DNA from: Nitrospira moscoviensis | Lineage (GTDB): Bacteria; Nitrospirota; Nitrospiria; Nitrospirales; Nitrospiraceae | Length of the DNA: 64,000 nucleotides | Reading direction: 5' to 3' | NCBI RefSeq assembly: GCF_001273775.1 | Contig: NZ_CP011801.1 | Location: forward strand, 2,024,001-2,088,000 | Shown here: piece after piece, positions 46,687 through 55,374 of the stretch | How the letters are laid out: every line of letters begins with the position of its first letter | Position numbering within the stretch: the stretch's first letter is position 1 | Position numbers and translations under genes: made by a program | Notes under the pieces: model-generated | Databases searched by the model: none | What the model was told of the DNA's origin: nothing | The model's input: the letters and a program-made list of their open reading frames with translations, nothing else

Positions 46687-46702
46687 TTCAATCGCCGTGC
46701 CA
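46687..46702 (-). promoter_or_regulatory. Sigma-54-like promoter upstream of fliK
   Basis: On minus: TGGCACGGCGATTGAA. The -24 half is perfect; the -12 half reads TTGAA instead of TTGCA. Spacing is right and fliK starts 51 bases downstream. The mismatch is in an important base, so this is weaker than the flgF and fliL sites. Confidence 0.45.
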
Positions 46703-46865
46703 CCGCTCAGGCGGGCAAAATCCTCGCAAATGCCGGAGATGCGGCCGGCGCAGCGAGGCGGGTTCTGTGGAAGGGGCAAAGGTTGCAGGGCGGCTAGGCA
46801 GAAAGAGCCGGGCCAAGGCCGCCGCTACCGCGATTCACGGAAGACGTCGAGGAGCGCAGAGCGGT

Positions 46866-47276
46866 ATGATGCCGCAGAACGGACACATGGAATCGATCCC
46901 CAGCCTGTCGCGCTCTCGATGCCGGCTGATCCTGCCGGTTTTCCTCGTGTGGCTCTGCTGCGCGTGCGACAGAACGCACTCTGTCTCGTTGACCGCGGAA
47001 GATTTCCGGTTCGTGCCGGATGTGATCCGGGTCGCATCGTCCGCTCCGTTGACACTGTCGGTCTACAACGCCGGGCGTGAGATCCACGAATTTGACAGTC
47101 CGGTGCTGATCTACGCCGCCACGCCCCGGCGGACAGACAAGGCCGAGTCGGCCGGAATTCTCTTGAAGCCGGGCCAATCGCTGGAGCTCGTCATGGCGCC
47201 GCCGCCCGGCACCTATCTCTACATCTGCCGGCGCAAAGGCCATGCAAACATGACCGGCACGCTCATCGTCGAATAG
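46866..47276 (+). CDS. Cupredoxin-like lipoprotein
   Basis: A 136-residue protein with a lipobox-type signal (LILPVFLVWLCCAC) and a cupredoxin-like body: LTAEDFRFVPDVIRVASSAPLTLSVYNAGREIHEFDSP, then PGTYLYICRRKGHANMTGTLIVE. The His in REIHEF, Cys in YICRRKGH, that His, and Met in NMTG are in the order of type-1 copper ligands (H, C, H, M). It may carry electrons or copper in the periplasm. GGAG lies 11 bases before ATG 46866; ATG 46887 is an alternative. It diverges from fliK. Confidence 0.75.
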   Translation: MMPQNGHMESIPSLSRSRCRLILPVFLVWLCCACDRTHSVSLTAEDFRFVPDVIRVASSAPLTLSVYNAGREIHEFDSPVLIYAATPRRTDKAESAGILLKPGQSLELVMAPPPGTYLYICRRKGHANMTGTLIVE

Positions 47277-47285
47277 CCAAGGGCC

Positions 47286-47312
47286 GTCATTCGTCACTCG
47301 TCATCGGTCAAT
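47286..47312. repeat. Half-site of the GTGACGA heptad repeat
   Basis: GTCATTCGTCACTCGTCATCGGTC resembles one arm of the heptad palindromes found in the flagellar gaps, without its partner. It lies between the cupredoxin-like gene and pxpB. Confidence 0.5.
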
Positions 47313-47386
47313 CGCATGAATCTCCGAGTTTGACGATCGACGCCCTTTTGGTTGATCCTATGCATACGCACCTCCGATTTATGACC

Positions 47387-48088
47387 ATGCTGGATCACAC
47401 AGTCCGGCTGCTTCCGCTCGGCGATGCGGCGCTTACCGTCGAATTAGGAGACGCGATCGACCCTGCGGTGAACGCGCGCGTCATCGCGCTCGCCGAACGG
47501 ATCCGCGGACAATCGTGGAACGGCGTGCTCGATGTCGTGCCGACCTACCGTTCGCTGACGATTCACGTGGATCCGCGCCGCCTCGATCTGCCGGCCCTCA
47601 TGGAGCGGCTGCGCCTGCTCCCCGCCCCTCCGCCGGCCGAGCCGGCGTCCGGAAAGGAAGTGACGATTCCCGTGTTGTATGGAGGCGATGCTGGGCCGGA
47701 TCTCGACGACCTCGCCGAATTCGCCAACCTGTCGGCGACCGACGTGATCCGCTTGCACAGCTCGACGGCGTATCGTGTCTATATGCTCGGCTTCACTCCC
47801 GGCTTTCCCTATCTCGGCTCGGTGCCGGAGCCGCTCGCCATGCCGCGACTCGAGACTCCCAGGCCGACCGTGCCCGCCGGATCGGTCGGCATTGCCGGCC
47901 GGCAAACCGGCATTTATCCGATCGCCTCCCCCGGCGGCTGGCGGATCATCGGGCGCACGCCCCGCGCCCTCTATCGTCCCGTTTCCCAGACCCCCTTTCT
48001 CGTGAGCCCCGGTGATGTGGTCCGTTTTGTCCCGATCGACGCAGCGACGTTCGATCGCCTCCGGCGAGAATCTCATGACCAGTCTTGA
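47387..48088 (+). CDS. pxpB: 5-oxoprolinase subunit PxpB
   Basis: A 233-residue subunit (carboxylase-C/D type, KipI-like) of ATP-dependent 5-oxoprolinase, which opens damaged cyclic glutamate back to glutamate. Hallmarks: LLPLGDAALTVELGD, VLYGGDAGPDLDDLAEF, HSSTAYRVYMLGFTPGFPYLG, LPRxxTPRxxVPAGSVGIAG-type sequence, and TGIYPIASPGGWRIIGRTP. The start is uncertain: 47381 or an earlier in-frame codon is possible. It overlaps pxpA by 14 bases. Confidence 0.92.
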   Translation: MLDHTVRLLPLGDAALTVELGDAIDPAVNARVIALAERIRGQSWNGVLDVVPTYRSLTIHVDPRRLDLPALMERLRLLPAPPPAEPASGKEVTIPVLYGGDAGPDLDDLAEFANLSATDVIRLHSSTAYRVYMLGFTPGFPYLGSVPEPLAMPRLETPRPTVPAGSVGIAGRQTGIYPIASPGGWRIIGRTPRALYRPVSQTPFLVSPGDVVRFVPIDAATFDRLRRESHDQS

Positions 48089-48833
48089 TCTCAACAGCGA
48101 CCTGGGAGAACGGGATACCGCGGAAGGCCGCGCCATCGACGCCGAGATGATGGGGCTCATCACGTCGGTGAACATCGCGTGCGGCGGGCATGCCGGCACA
48201 CCGGCGCTCATGCGGCGGACCGCCCGGCTGGCGGCGGAGCACGGTGTCGCGATCGGGGCGCATCCCGGCTTTCCGGACCGCGCGCACTTCGGCCGGACGG
48301 AACAGACCGCATCCGCACAAGAGATCACCGCCTTGGTGGTCGAGCAGGTCGCCGCCCTGGCGGACATCATCGGAAAAGACGGACTCGTCGTGCGCCATGT
48401 CAAACCGCACGGAGCCCTGTACAACATGGCCGGCCAGGATCGCGACGTCGCGGAGGCCGTCGTGGAGGCCGTCCACGCGATCAATCCGTCCCTGCTTCTG
48501 TATGCATTGGCCGGCTCGGTCCTGGCCCAAGCGGCGCAGGCGGCGGGGCTCGGCGTCGTCCACGAAGCCTTCGCCGACCGCGCCTATCATGCCGACGGCA
48601 CGCTGGTCCTGCGATCGGAACAAGGCGCCGTCCTGCATGGAGACGCAGACGTGCGCCGGCAGCTTCGCCGGCTGCTCACAGGCTCAGTGGCGAGCGTCGA
48701 GGGACCGGCCGTGCCGGTACAGGCCCACAGTCTGTGTGTCCACGCCGATACACCGGAAGCCGTCTCGCTTGCGCGCATGATCCGACACGAGCTGGCATCC
48801 GCCGGTATCCGAATAGCGGCTCCGCAGCCATGA
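48075..48833 (+). CDS. pxpA: 5-oxoprolinase subunit PxpA (LamB/YcsF family)
   Basis: A 252-residue LamB/YcsF protein. MTSLDLNSDLGE at the start, VNIACGGHAGTPALMRRTARLAAEHGVAIGAHPGFPDRAHFGR, then VRHVKPHGALYNM and FADRAYHADGTL, all family signatures with the usual metal-site type residues. It overlaps pxpB at the start and pxpC at the stop (ATGA), a coupled three-gene operon B-A-C. Confidence 0.95.
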   Translation: MTSLDLNSDLGERDTAEGRAIDAEMMGLITSVNIACGGHAGTPALMRRTARLAAEHGVAIGAHPGFPDRAHFGRTEQTASAQEITALVVEQVAALADIIGKDGLVVRHVKPHGALYNMAGQDRDVAEAVVEAVHAINPSLLLYALAGSVLAQAAQAAGLGVVHEAFADRAYHADGTLVLRSEQGAVLHGDADVRRQLRRLLTGSVASVEGPAVPVQAHSLCVHADTPEAVSLARMIRHELASAGIRIAAPQP

Positions 48834-49819
48834 GCAGGTCGAAAGAGGAGCGTCCCGCATCGCTGCTGGTGGTCAAACCGGGGTGGTTCACCACGGTTCA
48901 AGATTTGGGACGGCACGGCCATCAGCAATACGGGATGCCGGTCAGCGGAGCGATGGATCGGGTGGCGCATGTCCTCGCCAATCGCCTCGCCGGCAATCGG
49001 GATCAGGACGCGACACTGGAAATCACGCTGAAGGGCCCGGAGCTGCTGTTCGAGCAGGAGGCGGTCATCGCGCTCGCCGGAGCGGACCTCACGCCGACCA
49101 TCGACGGACGCGAGATTTCGCTGTGGACGTGCCTGGCCGTGCAGGCCGGGAGCCGCCTGTCGTTCGGAGCGAGGCGCGCCGGCGGCCGCTGCTATCTGGC
49201 CGTGGCGGGCGGTCTCGACGTGCCGATCGTCCTGGGCAGCCGGGCCACGCACGTGGCCAGCCGCACCGGCGGGTTCCAAGGGCGGGTCCTGCTGCCGGGC
49301 GACCGGCTCACGAGCGGCCGCTCATCGTCACACGCGCGCATCGACCGCTCCGTGCCGGCGTCGCTTCGGCCGCGGTATTCCGGCGAGGCACCGCTGCGCA
49401 TTCTTCCCTGTGCGCAGCGCGACGCGCCGATGCAGGAAGCACTGGCGGCGCTCACAACATCGCCCTACCGGCTCTCCAGCCAATCGAACCGTATGGGCTA
49501 TCGGTTGGACGGTCCCCCGCTTGGGCCGGCGCAACCGGACCCGACGATCTCCGATGGAACGGCGATGGGCATGCTGCAAGTGCCGCCGGATGGGCGACCG
49601 ATCCTCTTGATGGCCGATCGGCAGACCACCGGCGGGTATCCGAGGCCGGCGGTGGTGATCACCGCGGATCTGCCGCTCGCGGGGCAGCTCGTGCCCGGCG
49701 ACGCCATCACGTTCACCGTCACCTCGCTTCAGGAAGCCCGCACAGCTTTCGCCGCGCAATGGGACGCATGGGACAACCTATTGCCGCCCGTTGCGGCACC
49801 CAACACGGACCAGCTTTAG
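48830..49819 (+). CDS. pxpC: 5-oxoprolinase subunit PxpC (KipA-like)
   Basis: A 329-residue biotin-dependent-carboxylase-like subunit: VVKPGWFTTVQDLGRHGHQQYGMPVSGAMDR at the N-terminus, LTPTIDGREI, YLAVAGGLDVPIVLGSRATH, SSQSNRMGYRLDGPPL, and DRQTTGGYPRPAVVITADLPLAGQL near the end. The ATG overlaps the pxpA stop. A hairpin at 49839-49868 likely ends the operon. Confidence 0.95.
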   Translation: MSRSKEERPASLLVVKPGWFTTVQDLGRHGHQQYGMPVSGAMDRVAHVLANRLAGNRDQDATLEITLKGPELLFEQEAVIALAGADLTPTIDGREISLWTCLAVQAGSRLSFGARRAGGRCYLAVAGGLDVPIVLGSRATHVASRTGGFQGRVLLPGDRLTSGRSSSHARIDRSVPASLRPRYSGEAPLRILPCAQRDAPMQEALAALTTSPYRLSSQSNRMGYRLDGPPLGPAQPDPTISDGTAMGMLQVPPDGRPILLMADRQTTGGYPRPAVVITADLPLAGQLVPGDAITFTVTSLQEARTAFAAQWDAWDNLLPPVAAPNTDQL

Positions 49820-49838
49820 ACCAGGAGGAAATCCGCAG

Positions 49839-49868
49839 GACAACCTGTCCCCATCGTTGCAGGTTGTC
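49839..49868 (+). terminator. Hairpin after the pxp operon
   Basis: GACAACCTG (49839-49847) and CAGGTTGTC (49860-49868) form a perfect 9-bp stem with a 12-base loop, 20 bases after the pxpC stop. No T-run follows, so efficient intrinsic termination is doubtful. Confidence 0.45.
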
Positions 49869-49978
49869 ACCCGCCTTCCTCCTCGATTTCTGAACGGTGG
49901 CAAGCACTTCAACCGCTGCTCGGCCGGTACAACGCTTGCAGCCTCGCCTTTTCACACACGACGGACAAGGAGGCGACC

Positions 49979-51505
49979 ATGAACTCACTGGTGACTCTCC
50001 GCGCATTGCTCCTCTCATGTCCCCTAGTCATCCCGGCCGGCTGCAGCCATACAATTCCATCGGATACTCCGCAGCCGCAGCCGCCGCCGCAACTCGGCAA
50101 GACGCCGCCGACCATCGAACCGCTCAATCCGAGCATGAAACAGGCCCAGGCGCCCGAATCGCTGCTGCCGGTGACGTTGACGGCCGATTTGTCGCCCGTG
50201 CAGCGCGTCATTCAACACACGTTGCCGGAGCGGATCACCGACGAAACCCATCCGCTGGGCCGAGACTATCGCTGGCGCTTCATCCGCGAGGGAGATCCGC
50301 AGGTCGCGATCCAAGACGGACTGGTCACCTTCCGGGCCGCGTACCGGGGGGAAATTGAATCGACGGCCGCCCGCGCGTGCCGGCTCGATCCGCTCTACCC
50401 CGTGATCGAAGGCACGGGCCGGCTTCAGCTCCGGGAGCAGGACGAGGTCTTGCTCGTTACGATGAGCCGGCCGCACACCTCCATGACGCTCAAACCTGAA
50501 AGCGACAGCAAGTGCAACATGTTCAACGTTCCGGTGAAGGACCAATTGGCCGAGCTCTTCTCCTTGGAAGCCGTCAATCAGCAGGTCGCTCGCGCGGTCG
50601 AGGAGGCCGGTTATTCCATCCCGATTCAGTTGGTGTGGGATCGATTGCAGGAACCGCTGTCCGTGGGTCGCGCGAACCAGGCGCTCTGTCTGTACGGCAA
50701 GGCGCGGGACTTCGCCGTCGGCTCCCTGAAGGGCCCGGCCCAACAGACGACGATCACGGGGCTGGCCCGCCAGACGCCCGTTGCGCTTTATCAGACGCCG
50801 TGCCAGAAGGTGCGCAACGCGACGCCGTTGAAGGTGCATCTCGACCAGCAGGCGGCGGCGACGCAGGCCGGGCCCTACACGATCCTGCTTACGGTGCCGG
50901 TGCCTTACGCCGTGCTGAACCAACAGCTGCAGGACCGGCTGTTCCATCAGAGCGTGAAGCTGCCGACGACGTTCGGCGGCGATCTCCTGATCGAGCGCGC
51001 CGCCGCCTCCGACGTCAACGGCCGGACGCTGCTCGCGATAGATACACGCGGAGCTGTGAACGGCACGCTCTATTATTGGGGAACGCCGCGACTGGAACAA
51101 GACGGCACGGTGATCAGCATTCCCGATCTGCAAATGGCGAGCGAAACCAAGATGGCGCTGGACGAGGCGAAGACCGGGTACTGGCACATGATGGATCAGG
51201 AGTTGCGGGACCGGCTGCGACAAGCCGTTCAGATCGACCTCGCGCAGCGGCTCGCCAACATGAAGAGCGCGTTGAGCGGCCAACATAAGTCCGGCGGGTT
51301 GGCCATGGACCTCTTGTTGGCCCGCCAACAGGCCGCCCAGGTGACGTCGACAAAAGAGGCGCTGGTGGCCGACGTGCTCCTGGAAGGCACCGCCAGCGCA
51401 GCCGCGCAACTTCCGGTCAAACAGCAGGCGCCAGTCGACAGCGGAGCGTCCCGCTCGGCGCGCATGTCGGACGATCGGCCGGACGATTTTCCGGAGCGCC
51501 GGTAA
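49979..51505 (+). CDS. DUF4403-family lipoprotein
   Basis: A 508-residue protein with a lipoprotein signal (MNSLVTLRALLLSCPLVIPAGC, Cys 22), a Pro-rich linker, and a long body of DUF4403 type: a tubular lipid-binding-like fold suggested by repeats such as LRQAVQIDLAQRLANMKSAL and LTVPVPYAVLNQQLQDRLF. Function of the family is not established; an envelope role is likely. AAGGAGGCGACC precedes the ATG. It is not closely linked to neighbours and is followed by terminator hairpins. Confidence 0.75.
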   Translation: MNSLVTLRALLLSCPLVIPAGCSHTIPSDTPQPQPPPQLGKTPPTIEPLNPSMKQAQAPESLLPVTLTADLSPVQRVIQHTLPERITDETHPLGRDYRWRFIREGDPQVAIQDGLVTFRAAYRGEIESTAARACRLDPLYPVIEGTGRLQLREQDEVLLVTMSRPHTSMTLKPESDSKCNMFNVPVKDQLAELFSLEAVNQQVARAVEEAGYSIPIQLVWDRLQEPLSVGRANQALCLYGKARDFAVGSLKGPAQQTTITGLARQTPVALYQTPCQKVRNATPLKVHLDQQAAATQAGPYTILLTVPVPYAVLNQQLQDRLFHQSVKLPTTFGGDLLIERAAASDVNGRTLLAIDTRGAVNGTLYYWGTPRLEQDGTVISIPDLQMASETKMALDEAKTGYWHMMDQELRDRLRQAVQIDLAQRLANMKSALSGQHKSGGLAMDLLLARQQAAQVTSTKEALVADVLLEGTASAAAQLPVKQQAPVDSGASRSARMSDDRPDDFPERR

Positions 51506-51532
51506 GGAGGCGCGGCGCACCTCCGTCGCCTC

Positions 51533-51592
51533 GCGCCTGGTCCCAGGGGTTTCCCAGGTAGACCAGGCGCCCGTTTCCTTATACAAGGAAAC
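51533..51592 (+). terminator. Tandem hairpins after the DUF4403 gene
   Basis: First stem GCGCCTGGTC / GACCAGGCGC (51533-51570), second stem GTTTCCTT / AAGGAAAC with a 4-base loop (51573-51592), then CCCTCTTTCC. The pair stands 28 bases after the stop and likely ends the transcript. Confidence 0.6.
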
Positions 51593-51624
51593 CCTCTTTC
51601 CACAAGGTGAGTGGAGGACGACGA

Positions 51625-51888
51625 ATGCGATGTGACTCTTGGCCGGGACACCGTCCCGAGGAAGTAGACAAGAAGGGCCTGGCCGTGGCCTTGGCGTTCC
51701 TGATCGGCATCACGATGCTGGCGGGGGGCCGCGGCGATCGGAGCGCCGCGCAGAATTCGTCACCGGAGCCGGAGCGCATCACGTCCCGGCTGGAGTCCGG
51801 GCCTCCTACGGAATCCGTGTTCGATGGGCCGGCCGCGGCCTTCTCCGAGGACCGGAACGCCCGCCGGCCCCCTCCCTTCCGGCACTGA
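51625..51888 (+). CDS. Small single-pass membrane protein, unknown
   Basis: An 87-residue protein starting at ATG 51625 behind GGAGGACGACGA. One hydrophobic helix (GLAVALAFLIGITMLAGG, about 18-35) precedes a polar, Pro/Ser/Arg-rich tail. No family was recognised. It converges with a small minus-strand gene. Confidence 0.55.
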   Translation: MRCDSWPGHRPEEVDKKGLAVALAFLIGITMLAGGRGDRSAAQNSSPEPERITSRLESGPPTESVFDGPAAAFSEDRNARRPPPFRH

Positions 51889-51930
51889 TCGCTTCGGCTC
51901 CCGTGTGACCTGTCCAGTGTGCCCCGCCGC

Positions 51931-52212
51931 TCATCGGGCAAGGCCCTCGGCCGAGAGAACCAGTTGCGCCTGCGTGAGCGCGTCCAGCAACATTTGGCGC
52001 TCCCGCTCCGCCCGCTTCCACTGCGGTGTGGCCTGTAGGAAGGTTTCGGCTGCGCCGGCGAGGGTCTGCAGCGCTTGCTGGAGCTCGGCTCGCTCAGCGG
52101 CAACGGACGTGCTGCGCTCCCCGCCCCCTCGGCCCGTGGTTCTCCGCCGCACATACATCTGCGGCGCCACCGGGTTGTCTTTGATCAGCTCTGGTCGGTT
52201 GGATCTGGCCAT
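51931..52212 (-). CDS. Small soluble coiled-coil protein, unknown
   Basis: A 93-residue protein starting behind GGGAGGCAGT. An Arg-rich N-terminus (RRRTTGRGGG) leads into a helical Ala/Gln/Glu-rich region (ERAELQQALQTLAGAAETFLQ, RERQMLLDALTQAQLVLSAEG) that could form a coiled coil. No family was recognised. Confidence 0.55.
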   Translation of the reverse strand: MARSNRPELIKDNPVAPQMYVRRRTTGRGGGERSTSVAAERAELQQALQTLAGAAETFLQATPQWKRAERERQMLLDALTQAQLVLSAEGLAR

Positions 52213-52349
52213 ACTGCCTCCCGTTGTCTTCGGGTCTACTCTACACCAGATCCGAACCCTGTTGGTATCGCAAGGTCGGTCCCCTCCTTGACCGATGCGG
52301 CGGCGCTGATTATCTCCTGGACACGGGCCAAACGGCAGGAGGAAGCGAT

Positions 52350-52526
52350 ATGGAATGGCTTGATGTGCTGTTCGACAACGCGTTTTTTCAACTTCCTTTC
52401 CTGGAAGCGATGATGTACCTCTTCGTCGTGATATCCATCGGGGCCGGCATCGTGGGACTCTGGAACCGCTTTGTCAGCATTCCATCCCGGGAGGCCGGCA
52501 CGTTGGAGATGAGGAAGGCCGCGTAA
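52350..52526 (+). CDS. Small membrane protein, unknown
   Basis: A 58-residue protein at ATG 52350 behind AGGAGGAAGCGAT. One membrane helix (FLEAMMYLFVVISIGAGIVGLW, about 18-39), then RFVSIPSREAG. The ribosome site argues that it is real. It stands 138 bases from a divergent small gene. Confidence 0.55.
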   Translation: MEWLDVLFDNAFFQLPFLEAMMYLFVVISIGAGIVGLWNRFVSIPSREAGTLEMRKAA

Positions 52527-52618
52527 GGCCGGGAGCTGTACGTTCCGCCGTGGTGGATTCGGGATGGACGTTCCACTCGCGGCTGTTCATGGGATTGGCA
52601 CCTAACGAGGGAGGTCAC

Positions 52619-52846
52619 ATGAACAACATACGAAAAGAAGTGCGCGATCTGATCTCGGTGAACGAAAAGATTCAAAGCGCCCTATCGATGGGGGAACGGC
52701 TGACCGACGATGAAGCGGTCTTGATCCGCATGTGCGCCGGCGAATTGCTGGAGCGGGTGCCGGTTTCCGACTCCGACCCTTGGTACCGGCGCGAGGGGGA
52801 CGGGAAAGCCGACCAAGCTCGAGGCCGCATTCCGACCGATCGCTGA
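52619..52846 (+). CDS. Small acidic-helical protein, unknown
   Basis: A 75-residue protein at ATG 52619 behind GAGGGAGGTCAC: MNNIRKEVRDLISVNEKIQSALSMGERLTDDEAVLIRMCAGELLERVP. Predicted mostly helical with a polar tail. No family was recognised; a regulatory or stress role is only guesswork from the company of other small genes. Confidence 0.6.
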   Translation: MNNIRKEVRDLISVNEKIQSALSMGERLTDDEAVLIRMCAGELLERVPVSDSDPWYRREGDGKADQARGRIPTDR

Positions 52847-53067
52847 ACAGTTAGGCGGCGGCCGCAGTGAACAATCTCCGCTCACCTCCTCGCCGATCTT
52901 ACCTCGCCTTTGCGTGTCCGGCCGGCCATGCCTCATTCCTGCGCTCCAAGAAGTCCGTTATCGCCATTCACGTCCAAGCGAAGCTGACATCCATATGAGG
53001 GCATACCGCTGGGCTCTCCGTCTGATGATTGCACCCCAGTAACCTGCCGGTAAGGGGAAGGCCCATC

Positions 53068-53095
53068 TTGCGGCCCCGGCGGCCATCGGTATAAT
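53068..53095 (+). promoter_or_regulatory. Sigma-70 promoter of the OB-fold gene
   Basis: TTGCGG, 16 bases, TATAAT. The -10 is perfect and ends 43 bases before the ATG at 53139. The rest of the 292-base gap 52847-53138 shows nothing else recognisable. Confidence 0.6.
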
Positions 53096-53138
53096 ACGCC
53101 GACCGACAGCCAGCAAAACCCTAGTTTGGAGGCGTCCA

Positions 53139-53525
53139 ATGCCCTTGCCCGCTCTCTCCTTTTGGATGGTGTTCCTCGCCAGCCTGTTCCTCACTTCGAT
53201 CAGTCATGCCGGCTTACTGGAAATGGCCGATCTCATGGCGCACCCCGAGCAGTACGACCGCAAAGAAGTGGTCGTGATGGGCGCAGTAAAGCACGTGCAG
53301 GCGACCACGGACTCGAAGGGCCAGCCGGCCTTCAAGTTTTTTCTCGAAGACGGCATCGGGACCCTGAAGGTCACCAGCCGGACGGCGGTGCAGGAAGGCG
53401 ATCACGTCATCGTCGAGGGCACGTTCACACGACGCCGCCAAAGCGGGCGCCTGGCGGTCTACAACGAGGTGAACGCGGTCTCCATCCGGCCGCTCAATCA
53501 GCTCAATCCGGATCTCGTCGGATAA
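53139..53525 (+). CDS. Exported OB-fold protein
   Basis: A 128-residue protein with signal peptide FWMVFLASLFLTSISHA and a small OB-type beta barrel: EQYDRKEVVVMGAVKHVQATTD, FKFFLEDGIGTLKVTSRT, EGDHVIVEGTFTRRR, AVYNEVNAVSIRPL. This resembles periplasmic tRNA_anti-like/CcmE-like folds, but the heme-binding His of CcmE is not evident. Role unknown. A good sigma-70 promoter is upstream. Confidence 0.7.
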   Translation: MPLPALSFWMVFLASLFLTSISHAGLLEMADLMAHPEQYDRKEVVVMGAVKHVQATTDSKGQPAFKFFLEDGIGTLKVTSRTAVQEGDHVIVEGTFTRRRQSGRLAVYNEVNAVSIRPLNQLNPDLVG

Positions 53526-53758
53526 GCGCGCGGGCCGGGCCAACCCCGGCCCCCAGTTTGAACGCTCCTCACGGATCATCCCCGCTCCTCCCGCCGGCTT
53601 CACCCGGCTGCGCCCTTCCATCGCTAGGCAGCTTCCTAGTCCCCGCGGTATCACGTACAAGACAGTATGGTGTGCGAACGTGTGGATCGGACGCCCGCAG
53701 CCCATCTGCGACGTCGTTCGACGCATCCGAAGACGCATCCGAAGAAAGGAGCGTGCGT

Positions 53759-53941
53759 ATGGCGCGATACGGCAAGAAGGCTCAAACATCCGTGAAACGG
53801 GCGATGCACAAGCTGAAGAAAGGCACGCTCAAGAGCGGGAAAAGCGGCAAGCGAGTGAAAAATCCCAAGCAAGCGATCGCCATCGGTCTGTCGGAAGCCC
53901 GGCGCAAAGGCGCCAAGGTGCCGAAAAAGAAGGCGGCGTGA
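53759..53941 (+). CDS. Small Lys-rich protein, DUF6496-like
   Basis: A 60-residue, very basic protein: MARYGKKAQTSVKRAMHKLKKGTLKSGKSGKRVKNPKQAIAIGLSEARRKGAKVPKKKAA. The KNPKQAIAIGLSEARRKGAKVP motif marks a widespread small family of probable nucleic-acid-binding proteins. GAAAGGAG precedes the ATG. Upstream, a 12-base tandem copy of GACGCATCCGAA occurs at about 53719-53743. Confidence 0.75.
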   Translation: MARYGKKAQTSVKRAMHKLKKGTLKSGKSGKRVKNPKQAIAIGLSEARRKGAKVPKKKAA

Positions 53942-53961
53942 GACACCTCCATGGGGGCGCG

Positions 53962-54213
53962 ATGCAAATGGTCAGTCTGATATGGGGCATCCTGGCGCTG
54001 ATCGGGATGCTGATCGCGTTCGTCCCGTTTTTCGGCGCCTTGAACTGGCTGCTCATTCCCTTTGCCGTCGTCGGCGCCATCGTGTCGGCGATCGCCGCCG
54101 GCACGGCGCCGCCCGGAGCGAGCAAAGGCAAGAGCATCGCGGGCCTCGTCTGTTGCGGCATCGCCGCGATCTTCGGGCTCATCCGCCTCGTCGCCGGGCT
54201 CGGCGTCGTCTGA
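53962..54213 (+). CDS. Small two/three-helix membrane protein
   Basis: An 83-residue hydrophobic protein starting MQMVSLIWGILALIGMLIAFVPFFGALNWLLIPFAVVGAIVSAIAAG and ending SIAGLVCCGIAAIFGLIRLVAGLGVV, with three membrane helices and a short GTAPPGASKGKS loop. It follows the Lys-rich gene by 20 bases and may share its transcript. Function unknown. Confidence 0.65.
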   Translation: MQMVSLIWGILALIGMLIAFVPFFGALNWLLIPFAVVGAIVSAIAAGTAPPGASKGKSIAGLVCCGIAAIFGLIRLVAGLGVV

Positions 54214-54475
54214 ATCGCCCTCCTTCGTAAGCCCGTTCTCTTCCTCCTTTATTTTCTTACCTGCTGTTCTCCGCAGAAATTCGACACGCCGCGGCGATCG
54301 AAAAATCTTTTGGTGCAGATTCCCGTCGTATATTTTTCCCGGAAGCATTGTAGAGACGGGCATCGTCCGGAACAAGCAGGAAATAATGACCGCGTGAATC
54401 GTTATTGCATCGGGGTGCGATCACTGACTACATTGACGGTATCGTCATTATTGTCGCGCAACCAGGGAGGATATT
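54214..54475. other. AT-richer intergenic gap before the AT-hook gene
   Basis: About 260 bases with clearly lower GC than the surroundings, including T-rich runs (CTTTATTTTCTTACC) and GAAAAATCTTTTGG. No convincing promoter pair was found, though such composition often marks regulatory DNA or acquired segments. A gene-sized open frame is not supported here. Confidence 0.4.
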
Positions 54476-54754
54476 ATGCGCACGCCGGATTTAATGAAGG
54501 CTCTCGAATCGTTTTCGGAAATTATGAAAGAAAAAAAACATGTCGCGGAAAAAGAACGCGACATCGTGGCGCGGCTGAACCGGGCCATCGGGAGTATGGG
54601 CTATCACATTGTCCCGATGAACGGGCAGCCGGCAGAAAAACGACGGGGCCGTCCCCTCGGATCGAAAAATAAACCGAAAAAACACGAAGCGGCGTCCATG
54701 AACGGCGCCGCGAAACGAGGACCGGGCCGGCCGCGACTCAGAAAAGTGGCATAG
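54476..54754 (+). CDS. Small AT-hook DNA-binding protein
   Basis: A 92-residue protein: N-terminal helix (LMKALESFSEIMKEKKHVAEKERDIVARLNRAIGSMG, about 6-42) followed by two AT-hook-like motifs, RRGRPLGSKNKPKK (about 56-69) and RGPGRPRLRK (about 81-90). The build, an oligomerising helix plus GRP hooks, resembles minor-groove nucleoid proteins, which could silence AT-rich DNA such as the RHS island; that link is inference. GGGAGGATATT precedes the ATG. Confidence 0.75.
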   Translation: MRTPDLMKALESFSEIMKEKKHVAEKERDIVARLNRAIGSMGYHIVPMNGQPAEKRRGRPLGSKNKPKKHEAASMNGAAKRGPGRPRLRKVA

Positions 54755-54820
54755 CATGCGGCAGGCGCAGCGGGCGCCGGCCCGGGGCTCGGCGCCCGCT
54801 GCGGAGACGCGGTATACCGA

Positions 54821-55198
54821 TTATCGATGCTGTGGCTGTTCCTCCATGGCTTGCGCCGTTTTGCCGCCCCTCGTATCCGACGAACCCTGCGATTGCCGCT
54901 GTGACTGCTGGCCCTGCTGTCCTCCGGACCGCTCCATGGTGCTGCGCGATTGACCGCTGCCTTCTTCGCCGAGCCCGGGCTTCTGGCCGGTGAATCCTTG
55001 ATCGAATGACTGTTTCGTATGGGAATCGGGACTCGCGCTCGCGCCTTTGTCCGGATCGATCGCCGATCCGGAGCGCGAACTCCCCATGCTCTCCGATTGC
55101 CGCGCCGTGCCTCCTTGAGCCAGCGCGGATCCGTCAACCAGCATCCATGACGCTCCCAGGAGCGTCATGGTCAGAGCGCCGAACGTGAAGCGTGTCAT
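54821..55198 (-). CDS. Exported low-complexity protein
   Basis: A 125-residue protein with a signal peptide (MTRFTFGALTMTLLGASWMLVDGSALA) and a mature part rich in Ser, Gly and Gln (SGSAIDPDKGASASPDSHTK, GGQQGQQSQRQSQGSSD). No fold or family is visible. AAGGAGGACC precedes the ATG, supporting expression. It converges with the AT-hook gene. Confidence 0.6.
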   Translation of the reverse strand: MTRFTFGALTMTLLGASWMLVDGSALAQGGTARQSESMGSSRSGSAIDPDKGASASPDSHTKQSFDQGFTGQKPGLGEEGSGQSRSTMERSGGQQGQQSQRQSQGSSDTRGGKTAQAMEEQPQHR

Positions 55199-55374
55199 TG
55201 CCGGTCCTCCTTGTATAAATGGTTTTGAACCGAATCATGTACACCATAAAAAGAGGAAGCCGGCGTCAGATACTAGGCAGACCCCTACTGGGCCGAGATT
55301 TTCCGCGCTTCGACGGGACTGCGGTCCGCGATGCCATTTTCCGGCGTGCGCCGGCTGTCATGCTGAACGAATAA

